Assembly: GCA_964535025.1 (NCBI GenBank)
Contig: CAZHRW010000024.1
Coordinates: 1 to 33,205, forward strand
Length of the DNA: 33,205 nucleotides
Origin: JAAYZK01 sp964535025
Lineage (GTDB): Bacteria; Planctomycetota; Phycisphaerae; SM23-33; FEN-1343
Direction of reading: 5' to 3'
Shown: piece after piece, positions 8,225 through 16,481 of the stretch
How the letters are laid out: every line of letters starts with the position of its first letter
Position numbering within the stretch: position 1 is the stretch's first letter
Notes under the pieces: model-generated
Databases searched by the model: none
What the model was told of the DNA's origin: nothing
Seen by the model: only the letters and a program-made list of their open reading frames with translations
Position numbers and translations under genes: made by a program

Positions 8225-9382
8225 ATGATTCCCGTGAATATGCCCCAGGTGGGCCAGGACATCACCACCGCGACGATCATCGAGTGGCTCAAGGCCGAAG
8301 GCGACCCCGTCGCCGCCGGCGAGGTCGTCGCCGTCGTCGAGAGCGAAAAGGCCTCCTTCGAGGTCGAGGCCGACACCGACGGCGTCCTGCTCAAATGCCT
8401 CTTCGACGCCGGCGAGGAGGGGACGGTCCTCGAGCCGATCGCCTGGATCGGCCAACCCGGCGAACGCGTGGGCGACCCGACCGATACGGCTGAACCCGCA
8501 CCGACGCGCGAGGCCGCCCCCGTGGCGCCCGCGCCCGTTGTGAAGCCTCCGAACGAGCGCCAGGCGGTCTCCCCCGTCGCGCGGCGACTGGCGGCCGAGC
8601 ACGGGGTCGACCTGTCGACCCTGACCGGTACCGGACCCGGCGGGCGGATCGTCAAGGCCGATGTCCTGGCGGCGACCGAAACGGCCGCCGCGACGGCCGC
8701 CGTCGATGGGCCGGGCGAGACGGATACGGAGGTCCCCTTCGATCGCATGCGGGCCACCATCGCCCGGCGTCTGACCCGCGCGTCGCAGACGGTGCCTCAC
8801 TTCTCGATCGCCGTCGACGTGGACATGACCGACGCCAACCGTTGGCGCAAAACGCCTGCCGCGGGGCCCATCAAGATCACCGTCACGGATTTGATCATCC
8901 ACGCCGCGGCTCGGGCCCTGCGCGAATACCCCCGCCTCAACGCGATCGTGGACGAGACGAAACTCACCCTCAAGGGCCGCGTCAACATCGGCGTGGCCAC
9001 GGCAGTCGACCACGGACTGCTGGTGCCCGTCGTCCCCGACGCCCACGTCAAGTCGCTGGCCGAGATCGCCGCCGCGAGCCGTGCCGCCGCCGAGGCGGCG
9101 CGCCGGGGCGTCTTGACCTCGACGGACGCGGGAACGTTCACGGTCAGCTCGCTGGGCATGTACGGCGTGGGGCGCTTCACCCCCATCATCAACGCCCCCG
9201 AGTGCGCCATCCTCGCCGCCGCCGCGATCACCCCGCGGGTGGTGCCCGTCGGCGAGGCGATCGGTGTGCGGGAGATGATGACGCTCACGCTGGCCTGCGA
9301 CCATCGGGCCATCGACGGACCCTATGCGGCGGGGTTCCTCAACCGTATTAAAACAGCACTGGAAACCGACTACCGGAGCTGA
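8225..9382 (+). CDS. 2-oxoacid dehydrogenase E2 component (dihydrolipoamide acyltransferase)
   Basis: 385 residues in three parts. Residues about 1-80 are a single lipoyl domain with the attachment lysine in ESEKASFEVEA (Lys42). A Pro/Ala-rich linker precedes the peripheral subunit-binding domain at about 113-150 (SPVARRLAAEHGVDLSTLTG, then GPGGRIVKADVL). The catalytic domain runs from about 160 to the end, with the acyltransferase motif DHRAIDG (His360, Asp364). It takes the acyl group from E1 and transfers it to CoA. No E3 (dihydrolipoamide dehydrogenase) gene occurs in this window, so E3 must be shared with another complex. The ATG at 8225 is preceded by a weak GAGGA site at 8214-8218. Confidence 0.94.
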   Translation: MIPVNMPQVGQDITTATIIEWLKAEGDPVAAGEVVAVVESEKASFEVEADTDGVLLKCLFDAGEEGTVLEPIAWIGQPGERVGDPTDTAEPAPTREAAPVAPAPVVKPPNERQAVSPVARRLAAEHGVDLSTLTGTGPGGRIVKADVLAATETAAATAAVDGPGETDTEVPFDRMRATIARRLTRASQTVPHFSIAVDVDMTDANRWRKTPAAGPIKITVTDLIIHAAARALREYPRLNAIVDETKLTLKGRVNIGVATAVDHGLLVPVVPDAHVKSLAEIAAASRAAAEAARRGVLTSTDAGTFTVSSLGMYGVGRFTPIINAPECAILAAAAITPRVVPVGEAIGVREMMTLTLACDHRAIDGPYAAGFLNRIKTALETDYRS

Positions 9383-9386
9383 CACC

Positions 9387-10091
9387 ATGGAAGCACTCAT
9401 CTTCGACTGCGACGGCGTGCTGGTCGACACCGAGACCGACGGCCACCGCGTGGCGTTCAACCAGGCCTTCGCCGCCGTCGGGCTCGATGTCGAGTGGGAC
9501 GTGGAGCTCTACGGCGAGCTGCTCGCCGTCGCCGGCGGCAAGGAACGCATGACCCACTACTTCAGCCAGGTCGGCTGGCCCGACGGCGCCGGCGATCGCG
9601 AGGCGTTCATCAAGCGGCTGCACAAACTCAAGACCGACCGGTTCATGAGCATGATCGCCTCGGGCCAGTTGCCCCTGCGGCCGGGTGTCGCGCGGATCAT
9701 CGACGAGGCCATCGCCGCCGGCGTGACGCTGGCGGTGTGCTCGACGTCCAACGAGCGGGCGGTCCACCTCGTGGTCGATACGCTGCTGGGCGCCGATCGC
9801 AAGGCGGCCTTCGGCGGGATCTTCGCCGGGGACATGGTCCCCCGCAAGAAACCCGACCCGGCGGTCTACACCCTGGCGGCCACCACGCTGGGCCTGACCC
9901 CCGCCGCGTGTGTCGTCGTCGAAGACAGCGAGAACGGCCTCCGCGCCGCCAAGGCCGCGGGGATGCCGTGCCTGATCACCGTAAGCACCTACACCGGCGG
10001 CGAGGATTTCAGCACGGCCGACCGGGTCGTCAGACACCTGGACGACGGCCCCGTCACGCTGGCCGATCTGCGGGCCCTGGTGAAAGCCTGA
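9387..10091 (+). CDS. HAD-superfamily sugar-bisphosphate phosphatase, CbbY-like
   Basis: 234 residues. HAD motif I is DCDGVLVDTE (8-17; Asp8 nucleophile, Asp10 acid/base), motif II is CSTSN, motif III is the Lys-containing PRKKPDP and motif IV is VVVEDSENGL. The cap region (AFNQAFAAVGLDVEWDVELY, then GELLAVAGGKERMTHYF) and LPLRPGV closely resemble CbbY, especially the plant chloroplast form that removes the 1-phosphate of xylulose 1,5-bisphosphate. That resemblance is from memory, not a search. The operon has no RuBisCO, so here it probably acts on another ketose bisphosphate of the pathway, or repairs a dead-end by-product of the kinase or aldolase. The ATG at 9387 is chosen because it lies 4 nt after the E2 stop with GGAG at 9374-9377. 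Confidence 0.88.
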   Translation: MEALIFDCDGVLVDTETDGHRVAFNQAFAAVGLDVEWDVELYGELLAVAGGKERMTHYFSQVGWPDGAGDREAFIKRLHKLKTDRFMSMIASGQLPLRPGVARIIDEAIAAGVTLAVCSTSNERAVHLVVDTLLGADRKAAFGGIFAGDMVPRKKPDPAVYTLAATTLGLTPAACVVVEDSENGLRAAKAAGMPCLITVSTYTGGEDFSTADRVVRHLDDGPVTLADLRALVKA

Positions 10092-10111
10092 CTGCCAAGG
10101 AGGCATGACCG

Positions 10112-10759
10112 ATGAAACTCTTTCTCGATACCGCCGACGTCGACGCCGTCCGCCGTGCCCACGAAACGGGGCTGCTGGATGGCGTGACGACCAACCCCGC
10201 CAAGATCGCCGAGGCCGGCCGTCCGTTTCTGGACGTGGTTCGCGAGATCGCCTCGATCACCCCGGGGCCGGTCAGCGCCGAGGCGATGAGCGCGACCGCC
10301 GACGCCCTGATCGATGAGGCGGTCCACCTGGCGTCGCTGGCGCCGAACATCGCCGTCAAGCTGCCGATGACCGTCGAGGGCCTCAAGGCCTGCCGCGTGC
10401 TGGAGGAAGAGAAACACGTCAAAATCAACGTCACGATGATCTTCTCGGCGCCGCAGGCCTTCCTGGCAATGAAGGCCGGGGCGACCTTCGTGAGCATCGT
10501 CCTCAACCGCCTCGACGCGGTCGGCAACGAAAGCGAGATCCTCGTCGCCGACGCGGCCGCCATCAAGCGGGCGTACGGCTTCACGTCGGAGATCATCGCC
10601 GGCAGCATCAAGACCACCAACCAGGTGATGGCCTGCCTGCGGGCGGGAATCGACATCGCGACGGTGCCCGAATCCGTCTTTTTCCAGTTGTACCGTCACC
10701 CGCTGACCGACGTGGGATTGGCGCAGTTCGCCGAGGTGTGGAAGGGCGTGAAGGTATGA
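10112..10759 (+). CDS. Small transaldolase / fructose-6-phosphate aldolase family protein
   Basis: 215 residues, the length of TalC/FSA proteins. It keeps Asp6 (LFLDTAD), Thr26 and Asn28 (GVTTNPAK), the Schiff-base lysine Lys83 (IAVKLPMT), Thr108, Arg133 (NRLD) and Ser165 (AGSIKT). Glu at the SAEAM segment is transaldolase-like, whereas E. coli FsaA has Gln. The segment after the lysine barrel strand reads S-I-V-L-N-R, so the aromatic residue (Tyr in FSA, Phe in transaldolase) is Val130. The enzyme is probably still a Schiff-base aldolase or transaldolase acting on a sugar phosphate, with altered specificity. An AAGGAGG site (10097-10103) serves the start. Its stop overlaps the kinase start by 4 nt. 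Confidence 0.9.
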   Translation: MKLFLDTADVDAVRRAHETGLLDGVTTNPAKIAEAGRPFLDVVREIASITPGPVSAEAMSATADALIDEAVHLASLAPNIAVKLPMTVEGLKACRVLEEEKHVKINVTMIFSAPQAFLAMKAGATFVSIVLNRLDAVGNESEILVADAAAIKRAYGFTSEIIAGSIKTTNQVMACLRAGIDIATVPESVFFQLYRHPLTDVGLAQFAEVWKGVKV

Positions 10760-11706
10760 CCGGTCCTCACAACGTACTGGCATTCGGCGAGATTCTCTGG
10801 GACCTGCTGCCCGACGGCAACGCCACGCTCGGCGGCGCGCCGTTCAACTTCGCCTACCGCGTCGCCGAGCAGGGCGACCGCGCCTGCATCGTCAGCCGTC
10901 TCGGCCGCGACGCGTACGGCCGCCAAGCGGCGGCGCAGTTGACGGCGATGGGGATGAGCGACACGTGCGTGCAGTGGGACGACGAGCGCCCCACCGGCAC
11001 GGTGATCGTCAGCCTCGACGACGCCGGCCAACCCGATTACGTCATCGTTCCCGACGTGGCCTACGACCGGGTCGAGGCCACCGACACGGTCCTCGCCGAG
11101 GCCGCCCGGGCCGATTGTGTGTGCTTCGGCACGCTCATCCAGCGTACCGCCGGCGCCCGCGCGGCGCTGCGGGCGATCCTCGACGCCGCCGGCGGCGCGG
11201 TCAAGCTGCTGGACATCAACCTCCGCAAGGACTGCCACAGCCCCGATTCGATCGCCGCGTCGCTGGCCGATGCGACGATTGTGAAACTCAACGACACCGA
11301 AGCCGCGTATCTGGCCGAGTTGTTCGACCTGTCCGACCGGTCGATCCCGGCGTTCTGCGCCGAGATGGTCGGCCGGTGGCACCTCACCCACTGCGTTGTC
11401 ACACTCGGCGAGCGCGGCGCGTTCGCCGACGGCGCCGAAACCGACCCCGTGTACGACCCGGGCTTCCACGTCCCCATGGTCGACCCGCTCGGGTCGGGCG
11501 ACGCGTTCGTCGCGGCTTTCCTCTGCCGTCTGTTGCGCCGCGAGCCGCTGGCGGCGTGCCTCCATCACGGCAACGTGCTCGGCGCGATGGTCGCCACGCA
11601 GGCCGGCGGCACCGAACCGATCGATCCGCAGGCCCTGGCCGCCTTCGCCGCACTGCATCACGAACGGCTCATCGAGCCGTCCTTGGAAACCTTCATCACC
11701 GAGTAA
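10756..11706 (+). CDS. PfkB/ribokinase-family sugar kinase (fructokinase-like)
   Basis: 316 residues. The N-terminal substrate segment is GEILWDLLPDG...LGGAPFNFA (11-33), DINLRKD lies mid-protein (153-159), and the PfkB signature 2 is VDPLGSGDAF (242-251) with catalytic base Asp249. The pattern GEILWDLLPDG is common in fructokinases of this family. It would phosphorylate a free ketose or aldose with ATP in the cytoplasm. I chose the ATG at 10756: it overlaps the transaldolase stop (ATGA) and has GGAAGGG at 10740-10746; an in-frame GTG at 10738 would overlap this ribosome site. The gene lies between the aldolase-type genes and the isomerase, consistent with phosphorylating the isomerase product. 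Confidence 0.92.
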   Translation: MTGPHNVLAFGEILWDLLPDGNATLGGAPFNFAYRVAEQGDRACIVSRLGRDAYGRQAAAQLTAMGMSDTCVQWDDERPTGTVIVSLDDAGQPDYVIVPDVAYDRVEATDTVLAEAARADCVCFGTLIQRTAGARAALRAILDAAGGAVKLLDINLRKDCHSPDSIAASLADATIVKLNDTEAAYLAELFDLSDRSIPAFCAEMVGRWHLTHCVVTLGERGAFADGAETDPVYDPGFHVPMVDPLGSGDAFVAAFLCRLLRREPLAACLHHGNVLGAMVATQAGGTEPIDPQALAAFAALHHERLIEPSLETFITE

Positions 11707-11716
11707 GGGCAAGCAC

Positions 11717-12721
11717 ATGAAACCGATCCGCATCTCCATGGGCATCTGGGGCAACACCAACCTCCCCGACCGCTTCAACACCAAGGGTTTCGGCGACGAC
11801 GTCCCCGTCCTCGACCGCATCCGCCAGGTCGGTCAGATCGATGGCGTGGACGGCATCGAACTGCACCTGCCGACCGAGATCAATGACGACAACGCCGACG
11901 ATGTCGCCCGCGTCCTGGACGATCACGGCTTGCGGATCATCCAACTATGCGGCCACACGTGGACTGAAAAGCAGTACAAGCACGGCGCCCTGGCCGACTC
12001 CGACCCCACCGTCCGCCAGGCCGCTGTCGACCGCGTCACCGCGGCGCTGGACATGGCCGCGCGGTTCGACGTGCCCATCAGCGTCCTGTGGCCCGCCACG
12101 GACGGCAACGACTTTCCGCTCCAGGCCGACTATTTGGCCCTCTACGAGCGGTACGTCGAAAGCTGCCGGCGGATCCTCGACTATCTGCACGCCAACACCT
12201 ACAGCACGAAGCTCTGCATCGAGCCCAAGCCCTTCGAGCCGCGAACGCACATCATGATGGGCAACACCGCCCAGGCGCTGTGCATCGTCAACGAGGTCAA
12301 CGACCCGAACTTCGGCATCAACCTCGACGTCGGCCACGCGATGATCGCCGCGGAGAATGTCGAGGACCAACTGTCTTTGATCTGCCGGTACGGCCGTCTC
12401 TACCACACGCACTTCAACGACAACGACCAGCAATGCGACGCGGACCTGCCGCCGGGGACGATCAACTTCCTGCGGCTCGTACAGATCCTCTACGTCCTCG
12501 ACGAGGTCGGCTACGACGGGTGGTTCGGACTGGATCTGTTCCCCTATCGCGACGATCCCCGACGCTTCATCGAGATCTCCCGCGACAACCTTCACAAGGC
12601 CGCCGCCGTCGTCGACCTCATGAACGAGCGCGGCGCCCGCGACCTCCGCGCCGCCGGCACCGCCGGGCCCGACATGGCCGTCCTGATGCGGGACTGCATG
12701 GGCGAGGTGCTGGGGCGCTAG
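11717..12721 (+). CDS. Sugar isomerase, xylose-isomerase-like TIM barrel (L-rhamnose-isomerase-like type)
   Basis: 334 residues with the metal-binding pattern of xylose-isomerase-fold enzymes: Glu169 (CIEPKPFEPR), Asp204 (NLDVGHAM), His232 (YHTHFNDND) and Asp273 (GLDLFPYRDDP). The order and the Y-R-D-D-P segment resemble Pseudomonas-type L-rhamnose isomerases and related sugar isomerases. It probably interconverts an aldose and a ketose, giving the substrate for the upstream PfkB kinase. It is the last gene of the operon. Its TAG stop shares the palindrome CTAG with the stop of the convergent ligase gene, so no untranslated gap separates the two units. An epimerase function in the same fold cannot be excluded. 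Confidence 0.87.
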   Translation: MKPIRISMGIWGNTNLPDRFNTKGFGDDVPVLDRIRQVGQIDGVDGIELHLPTEINDDNADDVARVLDDHGLRIIQLCGHTWTEKQYKHGALADSDPTVRQAAVDRVTAALDMAARFDVPISVLWPATDGNDFPLQADYLALYERYVESCRRILDYLHANTYSTKLCIEPKPFEPRTHIMMGNTAQALCIVNEVNDPNFGINLDVGHAMIAAENVEDQLSLICRYGRLYHTHFNDNDQQCDADLPPGTINFLRLVQILYVLDEVGYDGWFGLDLFPYRDDPRRFIEISRDNLHKAAAVVDLMNERGARDLRAAGTAGPDMAVLMRDCMGEVLGR

Positions 12722-14046
12722 ATCTGCCCTTTTTCGCGCCGATGATCGATGACCCGCACCGCCTTGCCCACCGACCGCTCCAGCGTCTGCGGCTCGACGA
12801 GGTGCACCGTCACGCGGATGCCCGCCACCGAATGGATCTCGCGGGTGATCCGGTCGCGAAGCTGCTGCATCCGGCTCATCTGGTCGGAGAAGTCCTCGGC
12901 GCGGATCTCGACATAGACATCCACCTCGTCGAGCGTCCCGGGCCGGTCGACCTCGATGAGGTAGTGCGGGGCCGTCCCCTCGACGCGGAGCAGCGCCTCC
13001 TCGATCATCGACGGGAACACGTTCACGCCCCGGATGATGAGCATGTCGTCGGTGCGCCCCACCACGCGGCTCATCCGCGCGGTGGTTCGCCCGCAGGGGC
13101 ACGCGGCGCGATCGAGTGTGGCGATGTCGCGGGTGCGGTAGCGCAGCACGGGCATGGCCTGCTTGGTCAGCGTGGTAAACACCAGCTCACCTTGCTCGCC
13201 GTCGGCGACGGGTTCGAGCGTGTCGGGGTCGATGCACTCGACGATGAAGTGGTCTTCCTGGATATGCATGCCCGTCCGCGCGACGCATTCGCCGCTGACG
13301 CCGGGGCCGATGACCTCGCTGAGACCGTAGTTGTTGAACGCCAGGATGCCGAGTTGGGCCTCGATGGCGTAGCGCATGTCCTCGGTCCAGGGTTCGCCGC
13401 CGAAGTGGCCGAAACGGATGGACAGGTCGTCCGGGCCCAGTCCCTGGCTGCGGGCGACCTCGGCGATGTTCAGCGCGTAGCTGGGGGTGCAGACGAGGAC
13501 ATCGGCGCCGAGATCCTGCATGAGCATGATCTGGCGGGGCGTGTTGCCCGCCCCGGCCGGGACGACGGCCGCCCCGACCCGCTCGACGCCGTAGTGCAGG
13601 CCGAACCCGCCGGTGAACAGCCCGTAGCCGAAGGCGATGTGCACCAGGTGCTCCGGTCGCAACCCCCCGGCGACCAGGAAACGGGCGCACAGGTCCGCCC
13701 AGGTCCCGCGGTCGTCGGCGGTATAGGCGACGAAGGTCGGCTTGCCCGTCGTCCCCGACGAGCCGTGAATCCGCGCCACCTGATCGCGCCCGACCGCCAG
13801 GAACCCCAGGGGGTAATGCTCCCGCAGATCCGCCTTGGTCGTCAGCGGCAGCGACCGCAGATCGTCGAGGCTATTGACGTCGCCGGGCGCGAGGCCCGCG
13901 TCGGCGAACGCCTTCTTGTAGAAGGGCACCTCCGCGACCCGCCGGAGCATGGCCTGCAGCCGCTCCAGTTGGACCGCGCCGCGCTGATCGACCGACATCG
14001 TCTCGGCCGCGTCGTAGACGCGGTTTTCGAATGGAAACTCCGCCAT
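12718..14046 (-). CDS. Phenylacetate-CoA ligase family protein (PaaK-like), copy 1
   Basis: 442 residues, typical for PaaK-type AMP-forming aryl-acyl-CoA ligases. Visible segments: PFYKKAFADAGL, LPLTTKADLREHYPLG, the ATP-binding loop GSSGTTGKPT, TPSYALNIAE, FGGEPWTE, NNYGLSEVIGPG, a Cys-containing CPCGRTTARMSRVVGR, DDMLIIRGVNVFPS and a C-terminal Lys-containing GKAVRVI. It would activate phenylacetate, indoleacetate or related arylacetates to CoA thioesters, or run in reverse to conserve energy. It is the last gene of the ior-linked unit, 18 nt after the ACT gene. Its product resembles that of copy 2 but is clearly diverged, so the two may differ in substrate. Confidence 0.93.
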   Translation of the reverse strand: MAEFPFENRVYDAAETMSVDQRGAVQLERLQAMLRRVAEVPFYKKAFADAGLAPGDVNSLDDLRSLPLTTKADLREHYPLGFLAVGRDQVARIHGSSGTTGKPTFVAYTADDRGTWADLCARFLVAGGLRPEHLVHIAFGYGLFTGGFGLHYGVERVGAAVVPAGAGNTPRQIMLMQDLGADVLVCTPSYALNIAEVARSQGLGPDDLSIRFGHFGGEPWTEDMRYAIEAQLGILAFNNYGLSEVIGPGVSGECVARTGMHIQEDHFIVECIDPDTLEPVADGEQGELVFTTLTKQAMPVLRYRTRDIATLDRAACPCGRTTARMSRVVGRTDDMLIIRGVNVFPSMIEEALLRVEGTAPHYLIEVDRPGTLDEVDVYVEIRAEDFSDQMSRMQQLRDRITREIHSVAGIRVTVHLVEPQTLERSVGKAVRVIDHRREKGQI

Positions 14047-14064
14047 CTTAGAACTCCAGCCAGT

Positions 14065-14499
14065 CTACGACTGCGTCGGCAGCGCATCGCTGCCGACGAG
14101 ATTGACGCCCTTGTTCTGGAGCAGCTCCACCGCCGCGTCGGCGTCCTCGAACCGGAAGACGATGATCGCCTTGTCGCCGGCGCGGTACGTGAACGCGTAC
14201 ATATACTCGACGTTCATCCCGCCGGCCTCGATGATCTTGAGGACCTCCTCCAGCCCCCCGGGCCGATCGGCGACCTCCAGGGCGACGACCTCGGTGACGT
14301 TGACCACGCAGCCGGCCTGCTCGAGTGCGGCCTTCGCACCTTTCCAGTCGGCGGTGATCAGACGCATGATGCCGAACTGGGTGGTATCGGCCACCGACAG
14401 CGTCACGATGTTGATCCCCGCCTGGGCCAGCACCTTGCACGGATGGCTCAGCCGTCCGGGCTTGTTCTCCAGAAACACCGACAGTTGATTCAATTTCAT
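14065..14499 (-). CDS. Tandem ACT-domain regulatory protein
   Basis: 144 residues consisting of two ACT-like halves. The first opens LNQLSVFLENKPGRL with AGINIVTLSVAD; the second begins TEVVALEVADRPGGL with AGGMNVEYMYAF. ACT domains bind amino acids and control metabolic enzymes. Small double-ACT proteins next to PaaK-type ligases and indolepyruvate ferredoxin oxidoreductases are a familiar arrangement, so sensing an aromatic or branched-chain amino acid is likely but not shown. It sits between the two ligase genes. An AAAGG sequence lies upstream of the ATG. Confidence 0.88.
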   Translation of the reverse strand: MKLNQLSVFLENKPGRLSHPCKVLAQAGINIVTLSVADTTQFGIMRLITADWKGAKAALEQAGCVVNVTEVVALEVADRPGGLEEVLKIIEAGGMNVEYMYAFTYRAGDKAIIVFRFEDADAAVELLQNKGVNLVGSDALPTQS

Positions 14500-14541
14500 T
14501 GCCGGGGCCTTTCAGTCCGTTGTAAGTTTCGCCTCGCACCT

Positions 14542-14558
14542 CCGCCGCCCCGCGGCGG
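14542..14558 (-). terminator. GC-rich hairpin between paaK copy 2 and the ACT gene
   Basis: CCGCCGC (14542-14548) pairs with GCGGCGG (14552-14558) around a 3-nt loop, in the 66-nt gap after the upstream ligase gene. No T-run follows on the minus strand, so it may be a pause, processing or partial termination site rather than a classical terminator. It would lower expression of the distal ACT and paaK genes. Confidence 0.35.
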
Positions 14559-14565
14559 CGGTTCG

Positions 14566-15897
<1,332 letters not shown>

Positions 15898-15995
15898 GAG
15901 TTCGCTCTCCTTGCCCCCTCTCGCCGCCGGCAACGAACCGCGACGGGCGGGGATCGTGGTGACACGCTTGTCCGACTTGGTTGTAAGGATCTGCT

Positions 15996-16481
15996 TCAGC
16001 CCGATCGGCCCAACGAAAAGGCTTCGTCGTTGATCTCGTGCAGCTTGGGCGGCAGGACGAGGCGGATCGCCTCCCGCCAGACGGCCTCATCGAAATCCAG
16101 CACCTTGCTCAGCGCTCCAACCATCGCGACGTTCAGGCTCCGCGGGTGGGGCAGGCGGTCGGTATCGATCGCATCGGGCGTGATCAGCGCTCCGTCGGGG
16201 CGGAGAACATCCCGATGGACATCGACCTGGTCGTCGGCCAGGACCATCAGCACGTCGGCCTCGCCGGCGGTCACCATCGGGCTGAGCACCGACGCGCCGT
16301 CCGTCACGACAAAGCGGACATCCGTGCGAACCGACCCGCCCCGCTGGCTCATGCCGTGCACCTCGGCCTTCTTCACGTCCCGCCCGGCAGCGAACGCCGC
16401 GGCGGCGATGATGTCCGAGGCCGTCAGCACCCCCTGGCCACCCAGCCCGGCGACCACGATGTTCATCACGTCACGGGCCAT
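15996..16481 (-). CDS. iorB: Indolepyruvate ferredoxin oxidoreductase beta subunit-like (IorB)
   Basis: 161 residues, somewhat shorter than the usual IorB (about 190). It begins with the family hallmark NIVVAGLGGQGVLTASDI and continues with AEVHGMSQRGGSVRTDVRF, the conserved catalytic-gamma-domain segment of 2-oxoacid:ferredoxin oxidoreductases. With IorA it would oxidatively decarboxylate aryl-2-oxoacids (indolepyruvate, phenylpyruvate) to aryl-acetyl-CoA, reducing ferredoxin. The ATG at 16481 shares one base with the iorA stop (TGATG), with GGGAGGG upstream. A GTG at 16484 or the ATG at 16463 (MNIVVAG) are alternatives. Confidence 0.9.
   Translation of the reverse strand: MARDVMNIVVAGLGGQGVLTASDIIAAAAFAAGRDVKKAEVHGMSQRGGSVRTDVRFVVTDGASVLSPMVTAGEADVLMVLADDQVDVHRDVLRPDGALITPDAIDTDRLPHPRSLNVAMVGALSKVLDFDEAVWREAIRLVLPPKLHEINDEAFSLGRSG

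Noticed and set aside
4558..12721. Idea that the operon is a sulfoquinovose (sulfoglycolysis) pathway, given the sulfatase, transaldolase and kinase
   Set aside because: There is no sulfoquinovosidase, sulfolactaldehyde dehydrogenase or reductase, and no sulfonate exporter. The sulfatase acts on sulfate esters and lies in the other transcription unit.
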